Below, one piece after another: positions 9,519 to 18,771 of a stretch of DNA of 64,000 nucleotides. The DNA comes from Paenibacillus pasadenensis. Its GTDB lineage: Bacteria > Bacillota > Bacilli > Paenibacillales > Paenibacillaceae. The position numbers and the translations under genes were made by a program. The stretch covers positions 186,001 through 250,000 of the forward strand of contig NZ_JAMBOT010000004.1 of the NCBI RefSeq assembly GCF_023715725.1, read 5' to 3'. The notes below the pieces were generated by a model, which had not been told where the DNA came from, searched no databases, and saw only the letters and a list, made by a program, of their open reading frames with translations. Position 1 is the stretch's first letter. Each line of letters begins with the position of its first letter.

Positions 9519-9556
9519 ATGCCCCTAGCCATTGAGGATGGCTTGGGGCATTTTTC
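9519..9556. terminator. Bidirectional terminator, GGDEF gene / LysR gene
   Basis: ATGCCCCTAGCCAT / ATGGCTTGGGGCAT form a stem at 9519-9551 followed by TTTTT. It lies between two convergent genes. Confidence 0.8.
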
Positions 9557-10442
9557 ATTGCGGTCCGGAGTAAGAGCTGAAATATTCAATTACAGTCTGG
9601 CGAAAATTCAGTGCAGCTTGCGAAAGAAAACGATCTTTATGCCAAAACAATGCAATTTCCAGTGCCAGGCCGCCATCATCCTCAATTTGGAGATAATGAA
9701 TAGGCTCCCTAAAATTTATTGCCGTGCTTGGAATGAAAGCAATGCCAATTTCAGCCTCCACAAGAGCGCTAAGCCGGGCCGGCTCATTTCCTTCATACAC
9801 ATATTCCGGCGTAAATCCAGCTGTTTCACAAACGGAATCCACTAAATCACGAACACGATAACCCTTTTTTAAGCCTACAAAGGATTCATTCTTAAGCTCC
9901 CTCAATGAAACAGTGCTTCGTTCTGCAAGCCAATGGTTGTTCGGAACAGCGACAAGAATAGGAGCAATGTAAACGATCTGGCATTCGATATTCTCTCCCT
10001 GGATCGGGGGCGAGGACAGGCAGAAGTCGACTTCGCCTCGGTTAAGCAGCTCCGCAATTTCCTGAGCGGTTTGCATCTGAACATGAAATTGAATACGGGG
10101 ATGAATGCTGCGAAATTCACGAAGGAGATTGGGCAGCGTGCTCGCAGTAGTTACAGCCAGCTCAAGAGTGCTGGATTCCAGTTGCGACAAATCACGAAGC
10201 TCCTGTTTCCCCTGCTCCAATTCAAACAGCGCTTTTTCGGCACGAATAAGGAATCTGCTTCCAAACTCATTCAATCGCAGCTTTCTTCCCGTGCGGTCGA
10301 ATAGAGGAACTCCCAAATCCTCCTCAAGACGTTGAATCGTTTTGCTTAAGGACGACTGAGTAACATGCAATGCCCTTGCAGCCTCTGTCAAGTGTTCCAA
10401 CCGGGCTACTGCTACGAAATAATGCAGTTGAAGCAGCTCCAT
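9555..10442 (-). CDS. LysR-family regulator of the divergent MFS gene
   Basis: A 295-residue LysR-type regulator. The N-terminal helix-turn-helix is intact: LQLHYFVAVARLEHLTEAAR and LHVTQSSLSKTIQRLEEDLG. The substrate-binding domain (about 90-290) follows. I start it at 10442, where GGGGGAG is six bases upstream, rather than at the in-frame ATG six codons earlier. It is divergent from the MFS transporter gene with only 110 bp between them, the usual arrangement for a LysR regulator controlling its neighbour. The effector is unknown. Confidence 0.88.
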   Translation of the reverse strand: MELLQLHYFVAVARLEHLTEAARALHVTQSSLSKTIQRLEEDLGVPLFDRTGRKLRLNEFGSRFLIRAEKALFELEQGKQELRDLSQLESSTLELAVTTASTLPNLLREFRSIHPRIQFHVQMQTAQEIAELLNRGEVDFCLSSPPIQGENIECQIVYIAPILVAVPNNHWLAERSTVSLRELKNESFVGLKKGYRVRDLVDSVCETAGFTPEYVYEGNEPARLSALVEAEIGIAFIPSTAINFREPIHYLQIEDDGGLALEIALFWHKDRFLSQAALNFRQTVIEYFSSYSGPQ

Positions 10443-10552
10443 GTTTTCTCCCCCATTCATTCCATCAAGTCTATGACATCATACCATGAAATGCGTTAGA
10501 GTAAATGTTTGAGTTCAGGTACGATAGCATAAACGCTTGGGAGGAATTCACA

Positions 10553-11941
10553 ATGAGTGCTCGCAACTGGTGGTTAATGACTGCAATTGGATTAGGGATT
10601 ATGTTAAATCCGTTGAACTCTTCCATGATTTCAATTGCCATTCCAACATTGCAGGATGTTTTCCGGCTCCGCTTTACTGAGGCTTCCTGGATTATTTTTT
10701 CGTTTTATATTGCGAGTGCTGTTGCACAGCCAGTTATGGGCAAAGCCAGCGATCTGTTTGGCCGAAAGAGGATATTTTTATCCGGGCTTGCTGTATCCTT
10801 TGCCGCATCCCTATTAGCTCCGCTTTCACCAACCTTCGCATGGTTCATTGTATTCCGCGTTGTGCAATCCATAGGGACGAGCATGATGATTGCGGTCGGA
10901 ATGGCTATTGTACGAGTTCATATTACCGAGAAACAAGCCGCTGCCCTTTCACTGTTATCCATTTTCCTGTCTGGAGCAGCTGCTATCGGCCCCTTTATTG
11001 GAGGAAGCCTCATTTACGGATGGGGCTGGCAGGCTGTCTTTTTTGTTAATATTCCTATTGTAATAGCAAGCTTTGCTTTAGCCTGGAAAATGATTCCTAA
11101 GGAAGAACCGCCAACAGCCATTCCGCAAAATAAGTCTTTCCGAAGCTGGCTGCACCTGATTGACGCGGCAGGAATTCTGCTTTTTACGGCGGCTTTGGTT
11201 GGCTTGCTCGTCGCTGTGCTTTCGGCAAAATCAGCCGGCGGGCTTCAATTCAGGCATATTATGGTTGGATTGGCTGGACTTATCGCTTTGGGGACTTTTA
11301 TTCGCCATGAACGAAGAGCGGCCTCCCCCTTCATTCCTGTGCGCGCATTCGCCAAATATCCCGCGATGACAAAAGTGAATATTGAATATATGCTCGTTAA
11401 CCTGCTCTTTTACTCGCTCTTTTTTGGTCTTCCATCCTACTTGCAAAATGTGCGTCATGTCAGCGAATTCCATACTGGAATGGTTATGCTTTGCCTTGGT
11501 TTATGCTCGCTCCTTGCCGCTCCAATAGCAGGGATATGGATTGATAAATCAGGGCCTCGGCCAGCCTTGATCGTATCCACGATATTGATGGCGCTCGGGT
11601 CCGTATGGCTGGTCACTTTAACTCAGAACTCCCCAATTATAAATGTGTGCCTTGCCTTAGCGGCATTTGGCATCAGCAACGGATTGAATAGCGTGGGCAT
11701 GCAAGCGGCCTTATTCGAACATACACCAAAAGAAATCATTGGCGTAGCTTTTGGACTTTTTAACACTTCAAGGTATTTAGGGACCATTATCTCTTCCTTG
11801 CTGATCGGCATCGTCATGGGAGATAAGCTCAGCACCGGGGGGCTTCAATCGTTGGGTATTATACTTGCGGCAATAGCGCTGTCTCTCGTATTCATGAGTT
11901 TAAAACAATCGGGCCGGGTTCCCGGCCGGACAGACGGATAG
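10553..11941 (+). CDS. MFS drug-type efflux transporter (DHA2-like)
   Basis: A 462-residue membrane protein with about 14 hydrophobic segments, the size and layout of DHA2 drug:H+ antiporters. Motif A-like GKASDLFGRKRIF follows segment 2 and a motif C-like LSGAAAIGPFIGG lies in segment 5. The ATG at 10553 has GGGAGG seven bases upstream; an earlier in-frame ATG at 10505 has none. A divergent LysR gene probably regulates it. Substrate unknown. Confidence 0.88.
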   Translation: MSARNWWLMTAIGLGIMLNPLNSSMISIAIPTLQDVFRLRFTEASWIIFSFYIASAVAQPVMGKASDLFGRKRIFLSGLAVSFAASLLAPLSPTFAWFIVFRVVQSIGTSMMIAVGMAIVRVHITEKQAAALSLLSIFLSGAAAIGPFIGGSLIYGWGWQAVFFVNIPIVIASFALAWKMIPKEEPPTAIPQNKSFRSWLHLIDAAGILLFTAALVGLLVAVLSAKSAGGLQFRHIMVGLAGLIALGTFIRHERRAASPFIPVRAFAKYPAMTKVNIEYMLVNLLFYSLFFGLPSYLQNVRHVSEFHTGMVMLCLGLCSLLAAPIAGIWIDKSGPRPALIVSTILMALGSVWLVTLTQNSPIINVCLALAAFGISNGLNSVGMQAALFEHTPKEIIGVAFGLFNTSRYLGTIISSLLIGIVMGDKLSTGGLQSLGIILAAIALSLVFMSLKQSGRVPGRTDG

Positions 11942-11950
11942 ACCAGCAGA

Positions 11951-12034
11951 TAAAAATAGCAAAGCCCGGACAGCTTTCGCCTCAGACGTCGGATTTAGTA
12001 AAATCCAAGGTCAAAAGCGTTAGTTGTCCGGGCT
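11951..12034 (-). terminator. Long structured terminator hairpin after mqnC
   Basis: AGCCCGGACA (11963-11972) pairs perfectly with TGTCCGGGCT (12025-12034). Inside, on the minus strand, GCTTTT pairs with GAAAGC and GGATTT with AAATCC, separated by internal loops. The minus strand continues TTGCTATTTTTAT after the stem, so it probably ends mqnC transcripts. On the plus strand the tail is weaker. The inner helices are more elaborate than a terminator needs. Confidence 0.65.
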
Positions 12035-12054
12035 ATTTCATGTTTACCAATTAA

Positions 12055-13188
12055 TTAGTTCTGCATTACAAAATCCCGGTCGGCGTGTTCGCCTTCATGG
12101 AAAACCCGCAAAATATTGTAGCGGGTATTCCGCTGCGCAGGAATTTTGCCCGCCTCGCGGATATATTGCAAAATCAGTTCGATGTTCACCTTATGCGTTG
12201 TGCCCGCTGCCGAAACGACATTTTCCTCCAGCATCGTGCTGCCGAAGTCGTTGACGCCATACGATAGCGACTGCTTGCCAATTTCCGGCCCCATCGTCAC
12301 CCAGCTCGCCTGCATATTAGGAATGTTGTCCAGCATGATGCGGTTAATGGCGACCATTTTTAAATACTCCTCCGGCTTGGATTTCTCCCGCTTCAGATTC
12401 GTATTGTCCGGCTGGAACGGCCATGTGATGAACGCCAGGAAGCCTGGAGAAGGATAACCGAGCTGTTTGCACTCGTCCTGCGCCTCGCGGACGCGAAGCA
12501 TATGGAGCGCGCGCTCCTCCATCGATTCTCCGAAGCCGTATACCATCGTAGCGGTCGTGTTCATGCCGTTGCGCCAGGCTGACTTCATCGTGTCCATCCA
12601 GTCCGTCCAAGAACCTTTCAGACGGCTGATTTTGCGGCGTGTCCGGTCATCCAGAATCTCTCCGCCGCCGCCCGGCAAGGAATCGAGGCCCGCCTCATGA
12701 AGCTGGCGCAGCGTCTCATCCAGGGACAGTCCGGAAAGCACCTTCATTTTCTGAATTTCCGCCGGAGAGAAGCTGTGCATCGTAATGCCCGGGAAACGGT
12801 CTTTGATTTTGCGCAAAATATTGAGATAGTACTCGAACGGCAGATCCGGGTTAACGCCGCCCTGCATCAGAATTTCGTCTCCGCCTACGTCGACGGTCTC
12901 CTGGATTTTCTGCAAAATCACATCGTCCGGCAGCACGTAGCCTTCCTTCGAGCCTGGCGGGCGGTAAAATGCGCAGAACCGGCAGTAAACATCGCATACG
13001 TTCGTGTAGTTGATGTTGCGGCCAATGTTAAAGGTTACAATCGGTTCGGGATGCCGCCGAATGAGAAGCTCATTGGCAACCTTCCCCATTTTTTCAATTT
13101 CATCCGATTCCAAAAGCACGATGCAGTCCTCAAGGCCGATTCTCTCGCCCTGCAGCGCCTTGTCCAGCACGCGGTCCAGTTGTTGCAT
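12055..13188 (-). CDS. mqnC: Cyclic dehypoxanthinyl futalosine synthase
   Basis: A 377-residue radical SAM enzyme. The cluster motif is CDVYCRFC (CxxxCxxC), preceded by NINYTNVC, a strong signature of the MqnC/MqnE/CofH group. Further landmarks are GGVNPDLPFEYY, MHSFSPAEI, SLPGGGGEILDDRTR and TWPFQPDNT, all as in MqnC. It cyclises dehypoxanthine futalosine in the futalosine route to menaquinone. AAGGAGG lies before the ATG. No other mqn gene is in the window, so the pathway must be scattered. Its presence suggests this organism does not rely only on the classical men pathway of Bacillus. Confidence 0.92.
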   Translation of the reverse strand: MQQLDRVLDKALQGERIGLEDCIVLLESDEIEKMGKVANELLIRRHPEPIVTFNIGRNINYTNVCDVYCRFCAFYRPPGSKEGYVLPDDVILQKIQETVDVGGDEILMQGGVNPDLPFEYYLNILRKIKDRFPGITMHSFSPAEIQKMKVLSGLSLDETLRQLHEAGLDSLPGGGGEILDDRTRRKISRLKGSWTDWMDTMKSAWRNGMNTTATMVYGFGESMEERALHMLRVREAQDECKQLGYPSPGFLAFITWPFQPDNTNLKREKSKPEEYLKMVAINRIMLDNIPNMQASWVTMGPEIGKQSLSYGVNDFGSTMLEENVVSAAGTTHKVNIELILQYIREAGKIPAQRNTRYNILRVFHEGEHADRDFVMQN

Positions 13189-13423
13189 CCTGCGAGCCTC
13201 CTTCTATAGCGAGGCGGCGCGCCGCTTGCTGCCAATGCGCCGCCGCTCCTGCTTAGTATGTTCTTATTTTCACAACTATCATAGCTTATCGTACCATGAA
13301 CGCCGCCCTAACGTCACGTTTCAATCCCGTGTCCAAACACGAGCCCGGACGAGCGCGCCCCGGCAATTATCGCTTAAACAGCCGATAGCGCTACACCATG
13401 AGAATTGCCTGTTAACCGCGCTC
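13189..13423. other. Intergenic region upstream of mqnC
   Basis: About 235 bp with no credible ORF. A GC-rich inverted repeat (GGCGGCGC / GCGCCGCC) lies at about 13211-13246 and AT-rich sequence with possible -10 boxes (rc TATGAT near 13278) follows. Nothing else was recognised. Confidence 0.3.
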
Positions 13424-13461
13424 AAAAGACAAACCCGGAAAGCATAATGCCTTCCGGGCTT
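13424..13461 (-). terminator. metAIC operon terminator
   Basis: On the minus strand GCCCGGAAGGCATTATGC and TTTCCGGGTTTG form a stem at about 13434-13460 followed by a T-rich tail (TTTGTCTTTT), 30 bases after the metC stop. Confidence 0.75.
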
Positions 13462-13491
13462 CTGTGACCCCTATCACAGCTCGAATGCCGC

Positions 13492-14661
13492 TTATTCTCC
13501 CCGCAGCGCCTGGTCGAGATCGTCCAGCAAATCGTCGATGTCCTCCAGGCCCACGGAATAGCGGAGCAGCCCGTCGCCGATGCCGCGCTGCGCCCGCACC
13601 TCTGGAGGCATGGCCGCATGCGACATCATCGCCGGATAGGAGAGGATGCTCTCAACCGCGCCGAGGCTGACCGCCACAAGCGGCAGCTGCACGCGGCTGA
13701 GGACGGACTTGGCGCGCTCGCCGCTGCCGACGTCGAACGAAACGACGGCGCCGTAACCGAGCGATTGGCTCTCATGAACGGCGCGTCCCGGATGCTCTGC
13801 CAAGCCCGGATAATAAACACGCACGATATCGCTGCGCTTGTCCAGCCACTCGGCCAGCTTGCGCGCGCTGCGCTCGCTGTGCTCCATCCGGGCCTGGAGC
13901 GTCTTCATGCCGCGCATAAGCAGCCAGCACTCCTGCGGCGCAAGCACGGCGCCAAGCCCGTTCTGCAGCGTATACAGCCGCTTTCCGATCTCCTCGTCCT
14001 TCGTGACGGCAAGACCGGCCAGCACGTCGCTATGGCCGCCGAGAAATTTCGTGGCGCTATGCAGCACGATGTCGACGCCAAGCTCCAGCGGACGCTGATG
14101 ATACGGCGTCATAAACGTGTTGTCGAGCATCGTCAGCAGCCCGTGTTCCTTTGCCCAGCCGGTTACAGCCGCAATATCCGTAATTTTGAGCGTCGGATTG
14201 GATGGGGTCTCCATGAACACCGCTGCCGTATTCGGCTTCAGTGCCGATTTGACTTCATCCAGATCCGTCATGTCCACGAAGGTCGTTTCAATGTTCATAC
14301 GCGTCAAAATCAACGTCAGCAGCCGGTACGTGCCGCCGTACACATCCTCCGTTACGATGACATGGTCGCCTGCCGACAGGAGCAGAAACGCATTGGAGAT
14401 CGCCGCCATGCCGGAGGCGAAGGCAAAACCGCGCGTGCCGCCTTCAAGCAGCGCAATTGCGCTTTCCACCGCGGCGCGGGTCGGGTTGCCGGACCGGCTG
14501 TAGTCAAAGCCCGGCGGATTGAAAATATCATGATGATGGAAGGTTGACGCCTGAACGATCGGCACGCTGGACGCTCCCGTATGGGGATCAATCTCCGAGC
14601 CGAAATGCAGCAGCTTTGTTGCAAAGCGGCGGTCCGCCGCGCCTTTATCCTTGTTGCTCAT
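13492..14661 (-). CDS. metC: Cystathionine beta-lyase (PLP-dependent)
   Basis: A 389-residue Cys/Met-metabolism PLP enzyme. The Schiff-base lysine is in SATKFLGGHSD; FASGMAAISN and ETPSNPTLKI bind cofactor. In the transsulfuration pathway it splits cystathionine to homocysteine, pyruvate and ammonia. It overlaps the upstream metI gene by 4 bp (GTATGA) and shares the SAM-riboswitch operon metA-metI-metC, which matches the Bacillus MetI/MetC pair (yjcI-yjcJ). The order supports MetC rather than a gamma-lyase, but substrate choice cannot be proven from sequence. Confidence 0.88.
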   Translation of the reverse strand: MSNKDKGAADRRFATKLLHFGSEIDPHTGASSVPIVQASTFHHHDIFNPPGFDYSRSGNPTRAAVESAIALLEGGTRGFAFASGMAAISNAFLLLSAGDHVIVTEDVYGGTYRLLTLILTRMNIETTFVDMTDLDEVKSALKPNTAAVFMETPSNPTLKITDIAAVTGWAKEHGLLTMLDNTFMTPYHQRPLELGVDIVLHSATKFLGGHSDVLAGLAVTKDEEIGKRLYTLQNGLGAVLAPQECWLLMRGMKTLQARMEHSERSARKLAEWLDKRSDIVRVYYPGLAEHPGRAVHESQSLGYGAVVSFDVGSGERAKSVLSRVQLPLVAVSLGAVESILSYPAMMSHAAMPPEVRAQRGIGDGLLRYSVGLEDIDDLLDDLDQALRGE

Positions 14662-15827
14662 ACGCTCACCTCGCCGGCGATCTCCGCGCGCGCCGCTTCC
14701 AGCGCCGCTCCCAGATCGGCAATAAGATCGTCGATATGCTCAATGCCGACGGAGAAGCGCAGCAGCCGGTCGTCAACGCCGACGGCGTTCCGGATTTCTA
14801 CCGGAATATCCGCATGCGTCTGTACGGCCGGGTAAGTCATCAGCGACTCAACGCCGCCGAGGCTTTCCGCGAACGCAATCAGCTTGATATGCCGCAAAAT
14901 CGGCTCGACATAACGGGCGTCCTTCACCTTAAAGGAGAAAATGCCCGTATTGCCGGAAGACTGCCGGTTCTGCACCTCATGGCCGGCATGGTCTTTCAGG
15001 GCCGGATAAAAAACCTCGGCAATCGCCGGGTGAGTCAGCAAATATTCCGCCATGCGGGTGGCGTTGTATTGATGGCGCTCCATGCGCAGCGCCAGCGTTT
15101 TCATGCCGCGCATCAGGAGCCAGGAATCCTGCGGCCCCAGCACCGCCCCGATGGAATTGTGCAAAACCGCCATCTCGGCGGACAGCTCCTTGCCCTTCGT
15201 TACAATCAGTCCGGCCAAGACGTCGTTATGCCCGCCCAGGTATTTGGTTGCGCTATGAATGACGATATCCGCGCCAAGCTCAATCGGCCGCTGGAAAAAC
15301 GGCGTGAGCAGCGTGTTGTCCACAATGGTCAGCAGCCCTTTGGACTTGGCCCACGTACAGACTGCCTCAAGATCCGTAATCAACATGAGCGGATTGGTCG
15401 GCGTCTCAATAACGATGGCCTTGGTGTTCGGCTGCACAAGCTTGTCCATCGCTTCCAGGTCGTCCGTGTCCACATACGAAGCGCTCACGCCGAAACGGGA
15501 CATGATGCGCTCCAGCAGCCGGTACGTGCCGCCATACAGGTCAAGCGATACAATCAGATGGTCGCCTTGGCTGAATAGCGCAAAAATCGTCTGCAGCGCG
15601 GCCATGCCGGAGCTGCAGGCAAATGCGGCATCGCCGGACTCCAGCTCAGCTGCGGCTTCCTCCAGCACAGCGCGGGTCGGGCTCTTGGTGCGGGCATAGT
15701 CAAAGCCGGTGCTTTCGCCTAGCCGCGGGTGGCGGAAGGCGGTCGCTTGGTATACCGGGAAGCTTATGGCGCCGGTGACGGGCTCTTTGATGGATCCGAT
15801 CTGGGCAAGGCGGCTTTCAATCTTCAT
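14658..15827 (-). CDS. metI: Cystathionine gamma-synthase / O-acetylhomoserine thiolyase
   Basis: A 389-residue PLP enzyme paralogous to the next gene. The catalytic lysine is in SATKYLGGHND, with CSSGMAALQT and ETPTNPLMLI as cofactor motifs. It joins O-acetylhomoserine with cysteine (or sulfide). It follows metA by 35 bp and overlaps metC by 4 bp, so the operon encodes homoserine activation, cystathionine formation and cystathionine cleavage in sequence. AAGGAG precedes the ATG by ten bases. Confidence 0.9.
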   Translation of the reverse strand: MKIESRLAQIGSIKEPVTGAISFPVYQATAFRHPRLGESTGFDYARTKSPTRAVLEEAAAELESGDAAFACSSGMAALQTIFALFSQGDHLIVSLDLYGGTYRLLERIMSRFGVSASYVDTDDLEAMDKLVQPNTKAIVIETPTNPLMLITDLEAVCTWAKSKGLLTIVDNTLLTPFFQRPIELGADIVIHSATKYLGGHNDVLAGLIVTKGKELSAEMAVLHNSIGAVLGPQDSWLLMRGMKTLALRMERHQYNATRMAEYLLTHPAIAEVFYPALKDHAGHEVQNRQSSGNTGIFSFKVKDARYVEPILRHIKLIAFAESLGGVESLMTYPAVQTHADIPVEIRNAVGVDDRLLRFSVGIEHIDDLIADLGAALEAARAEIAGEVSV

Positions 15828-15862
15828 GAAGGGCAGGCTCCTTTATGGTCGGAATAATAAAT

Positions 15863-16780
15863 TTAGATATGGGCTCCAAGCTCAAACGGCGTCTGCTGAT
15901 ACACATAATAGTTCAGCCAGTTGCTGTAGAGCAGATTGGCGTGGGCTCTCCAGGTTGACAGCGGCTGGCGGCTCGGATCGTCGCCGGGATAATAATTAGC
16001 CGGCAGCGCGATGGCCATGCCTTTGGCGACGTCGCGGTCATACTCGTACTTAAGCGTCTCGGGATCGTACTCGGAATGGCCCGTTACAAAAATCTGGCGG
16101 CCGTCCTTGGAAGCGACGAGATACACGCCCGCCTCCGGCGATTCCGATAAAATCTCCAGATCGGAAATGCCCTCGATATCCTCGCGGCGCACCTCCGTAT
16201 GGCGTGATTGCGGCACAAAAAACTGCTCGTCGAAGCCTCTCAGCAGGCTAATGTTGCGCTTGTTGATCGTGTGCGGGTACACGCCGAAAATTTTCCGGTC
16301 GAGATCATGCTTCGGCACGCCGTAATGATGATACAGCCCCGCCTGGGACGCCCAACATATATGAAATGTCGAAGTGACATGACTGCGGCTCCAGTCCATA
16401 ATGTCCTTCAGCTCTTCCCAATAGTTAACCTGCTCAAACGGCATCTGTTCCACCGGCGCGCCGGTAATGATCAGGCCGTCGAAGTACAGATGGGCAACCT
16501 CTTCGAACGTTTTGTAGAACGCTTGAAGATGCTGTGAAGAGGTGTTTTTGGACGTATGCGACTTCGGATGCAGCAGCACAACCTCCACCTGCAGCGGCGT
16601 GTTGCCGATCAGCCTGAGCAGCTGCGTCTCCGTCGTTTCTTTAGTCGGCATCAAATTCAAAATCGCAATGCGCAGCGGCCGGATATCCTGGTGATAAGCG
16701 ATGCTTTCATCCATGACAAAGATGTTTTCCTCGGTCAGAACGCCCTTGGCCGGCAAATGATCAGGTACTTTAATAGGCAT
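15863..16780 (-). CDS. metA: Homoserine O-acetyltransferase (MetA fold)
   Basis: A 305-residue MetA-family acyltransferase of the glutamine-amidotransferase-like fold. The nucleophile is the Cys of HICWASQAG, and VTGHSEYD holds the catalytic His. The residue aligned with position 111 of E. coli MetA is Glu (ITGAPVEQM) instead of Gly (GAPLGL), which in this family marks acetyl-CoA rather than succinyl-CoA use. I start at ATG 16780 because AAGGAG is eight bases upstream; the in-frame GTG nine bases earlier would lie in that site. First gene of metA-metI-metC under a SAM riboswitch. Confidence 0.93.
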   Translation of the reverse strand: MPIKVPDHLPAKGVLTEENIFVMDESIAYHQDIRPLRIAILNLMPTKETTETQLLRLIGNTPLQVEVVLLHPKSHTSKNTSSQHLQAFYKTFEEVAHLYFDGLIITGAPVEQMPFEQVNYWEELKDIMDWSRSHVTSTFHICWASQAGLYHHYGVPKHDLDRKIFGVYPHTINKRNISLLRGFDEQFFVPQSRHTEVRREDIEGISDLEILSESPEAGVYLVASKDGRQIFVTGHSEYDPETLKYEYDRDVAKGMAIALPANYYPGDDPSRQPLSTWRAHANLLYSNWLNYYVYQQTPFELGAHI

Positions 16781-16851
16781 GATCGTCACTCCTTCGGTTC
16801 ATGTAAGTAAAAGGCTAGAACGTCTGCCGTCAGGGGATGCGACTATGCATG

Positions 16852-17020
16852 AAAAAAGACCCCTGCCGTAACCGAGAGGGGTCGTGTATATAAACACATG
16901 CGCCTCTCTCATCTCTCAGACAACGCCGGGTTCGGCATATCCGCAAGAATTAGCACCGTGCGTTAAAAACGCCGGTTGCCGGGCTTCATCGGGCTGGTCC
17001 CTCCGCCTACTCTTGATAAG
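16852..17020 (-). promoter_or_regulatory. SAM-I (S-box) riboswitch upstream of metA
   Basis: On the minus strand the S-box core is clear: CTTATCAAGAG (P1 5' side, 17010-17020), GAGGGACCAGCCCGATGAAG, CCCGGCAACC, GGTGCTAATTC and the P1 3' side GATGAG (16908-16913). A strong terminator, GACCCCTCTCGG / GCAGGGGTC with TTTTTT, follows at 16852-16883. High SAM should therefore stop transcription before metA-metI-metC. Confidence 0.96.
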
Positions 17021-17133
17021 AAAGTTACGTATTCAATTAACAGTTCGTCGTTGCTCCCTTCCTACAATAATAGATGTGATACCCGCCGTCAAGAACCGGA
17101 ATTAGGGATATGCCCGGCCAGCAGGATTAATCA

Positions 17134-17162
17134 TTGTAATATGGAGGGAATGCCTGTAAAAT
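17134..17162 (+). promoter_or_regulatory. Promoter of the uracil permease gene
   Basis: TTGTAA (17134-17139) and TAAAAT (17157-17162) with 17 nt between. The roughly 85-nt leader contains a hairpin TGCCTG / CAGGCA (17174-17201). No PyrR-binding consensus was recognised. Confidence 0.55.
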
Positions 17163-17252
17163 AAACACGTTTGTGCCTGGACATGCTTCTCGTTGCAGGC
17201 AGTTATGTACGGACTTATGCCATCATGCTTCACTTACAAAGGAGATACCTCG

Positions 17253-18551
17253 ATGAAAAGGGAAATTGGAGTGCATGAACGGCCCGGCGGCGCACTCGGG
17301 CTGCTGCTCAGCCTGCAGCATCTGTTCGCCATGTTCGGGTCAACTGTGCTCGTGCCGAACCTGCTTGGCGTTGACCCCGCAGTCTGCCTGCTGATGAACG
17401 GAGTCGGCACGCTGTTCTACATTCTTGTCACAAAAGGCAAAATACCCGCCTATTTGGGCTCAAGCTTCGCTTTTATCGCACCGGCTACCTCCGTCATCGC
17501 CGCTCAGGCGACCGGCGACGGTTATGCCGCCGCGCTTGGCGGGTTTATCGCCGCCGGCGTTATTTTCACGCTGGTCGCTCTCATCATTCACTACGCCGGA
17601 ACCGGCTGGATCAATGTGATCTTCCCGCCGGCGGCCATGGGCGCAATTGTCGCCATAATCGGCCTGGAGCTGATTCCGGTTGCCGCAGGCATGGCCGGTT
17701 GGATCAATCCAAAGCCGGGCCAAACATGGACGCCGGACCGCGACGCAATTCTGCTGTCGGTTGTCACGCTGCTCATTACGGTGCTCGGCTCCGTGCTGCT
17801 GCGCGGCTTTCTCAAGATCATTCCGATTCTGCTCGGCATCGTCGGCGGATATGTGATAGCCTGGTCCATGGGCATGACGGAAGCGGCGGGCTCCGCTGTC
17901 AGCGAATCGGCATGGCTCAAGCTTCCGGTGTTCACAACTCCAGTATTCCACTGGGAAGCCATTCTGATTATTATCCCGGCCGCCTTTGTTGTCATCGCCG
18001 AGCATGTCGGGCATCTCGTCGTAACCGGCAACATTGTCAAAAAGGATCTGTCGCAGGACCCAGGACTGCACCGCTCCATGCTCGGCAACGGCATCAGCAC
18101 GATTGTCTCGGGCTTTACCGGCGCAACCCCTAATACGACCTACGGGGAAAATATCGGCGTGCTCGCTATTACGAAGGTGTATTCAACCTTTGTCATCGGC
18201 GGCGCAGCCGTCATTGCAATCGGCCTTTCTTTTCTTGGAAAATTTTCCGCGCTTGTCGCCAACATCCCGACGCCGGTTATGGGCGGCGTTTCTCTGCTCC
18301 TGTTCGGCGTCATTGCAGCCTCCGGTCTGCGCATGCTTGTTGAAGCTAAGATCGACTACAGCCGCCCGACCAATCTGTATTTAACGACGATTGTGTTTGT
18401 CGCAGGCTTAAGCGGCACGAAGCTTACCTACGGCGAATTCCATCTGTCCGGCATGGGCTTGGCCACAGCTGTCGCAATCGTGTTCAGCCTGCTGTTCAAG
18501 CTGTTCGAGGTAACGCGTCTGTCCAACGAGCGTGAAGAAAACGGGCACTAA
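17253..18551 (+). CDS. Uracil/xanthine permease (NCS2 family)
   Basis: A 432-residue membrane transporter with about 14 hydrophobic segments. Family markers include LSLQHLFAMFGST at the N-terminus, YLGSSFAFIAP, the key glutamate region VVIAEHVGHLVV and TPNTTYGENIGVLAIT. These match the UraA/PyrP uracil:proton symporter branch better than purine permeases. I start at 17253, with AAAGGAG nine bases upstream; the first in-frame ATG lies in the leader. It is a single-gene unit with its own promoter and terminator, outside any pyr operon. Confidence 0.9.
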   Translation: MKREIGVHERPGGALGLLLSLQHLFAMFGSTVLVPNLLGVDPAVCLLMNGVGTLFYILVTKGKIPAYLGSSFAFIAPATSVIAAQATGDGYAAALGGFIAAGVIFTLVALIIHYAGTGWINVIFPPAAMGAIVAIIGLELIPVAAGMAGWINPKPGQTWTPDRDAILLSVVTLLITVLGSVLLRGFLKIIPILLGIVGGYVIAWSMGMTEAAGSAVSESAWLKLPVFTTPVFHWEAILIIIPAAFVVIAEHVGHLVVTGNIVKKDLSQDPGLHRSMLGNGISTIVSGFTGATPNTTYGENIGVLAITKVYSTFVIGGAAVIAIGLSFLGKFSALVANIPTPVMGGVSLLLFGVIAASGLRMLVEAKIDYSRPTNLYLTTIVFVAGLSGTKLTYGEFHLSGMGLATAVAIVFSLLFKLFEVTRLSNEREENGH

Positions 18552-18608
18552 GCGCCGCTTAACCAAGTTCGCTATTGAGCGATTGCCTATCCTAAATGTT
18601 CATCCAAG

Positions 18609-18640
18609 CCATGACGCTTCCGAAGCGTCATGGTTTTTTT
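18609..18640 (+). terminator. Terminator of the uracil permease gene
   Basis: Perfect inverted repeat CCATGACGCTTC / GAAGCGTCATGG followed by TTTTTTT. Confidence 0.9.
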
Positions 18641-18771
18641 CGTGCCGCAGCAGCTCCTTCGGAATGGAACCATGCAGCTACTGCCAGAATAAGCTGAGAC
18701 TACGTAATCAACGCATCAAAGGCTATTTCCGCCCGGCCCGCGGAAGTGCCGTCCGGACTTGATTTTTCCGC

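Noticed and set aside
13618..14547. A 309-codon plus-strand frame and another of 344 codons at 14544-15578
   Set aside because: Both are antisense to metC and metI and show only shadow composition; the PLP enzymes are clear on the other strand.
17163..17252. A PyrR-binding attenuator before the uracil permease gene
   Set aside because: The conserved PyrR anti-antiterminator sequence is absent and the small hairpin (TGCCTG / CAGGCA) has no T-run.
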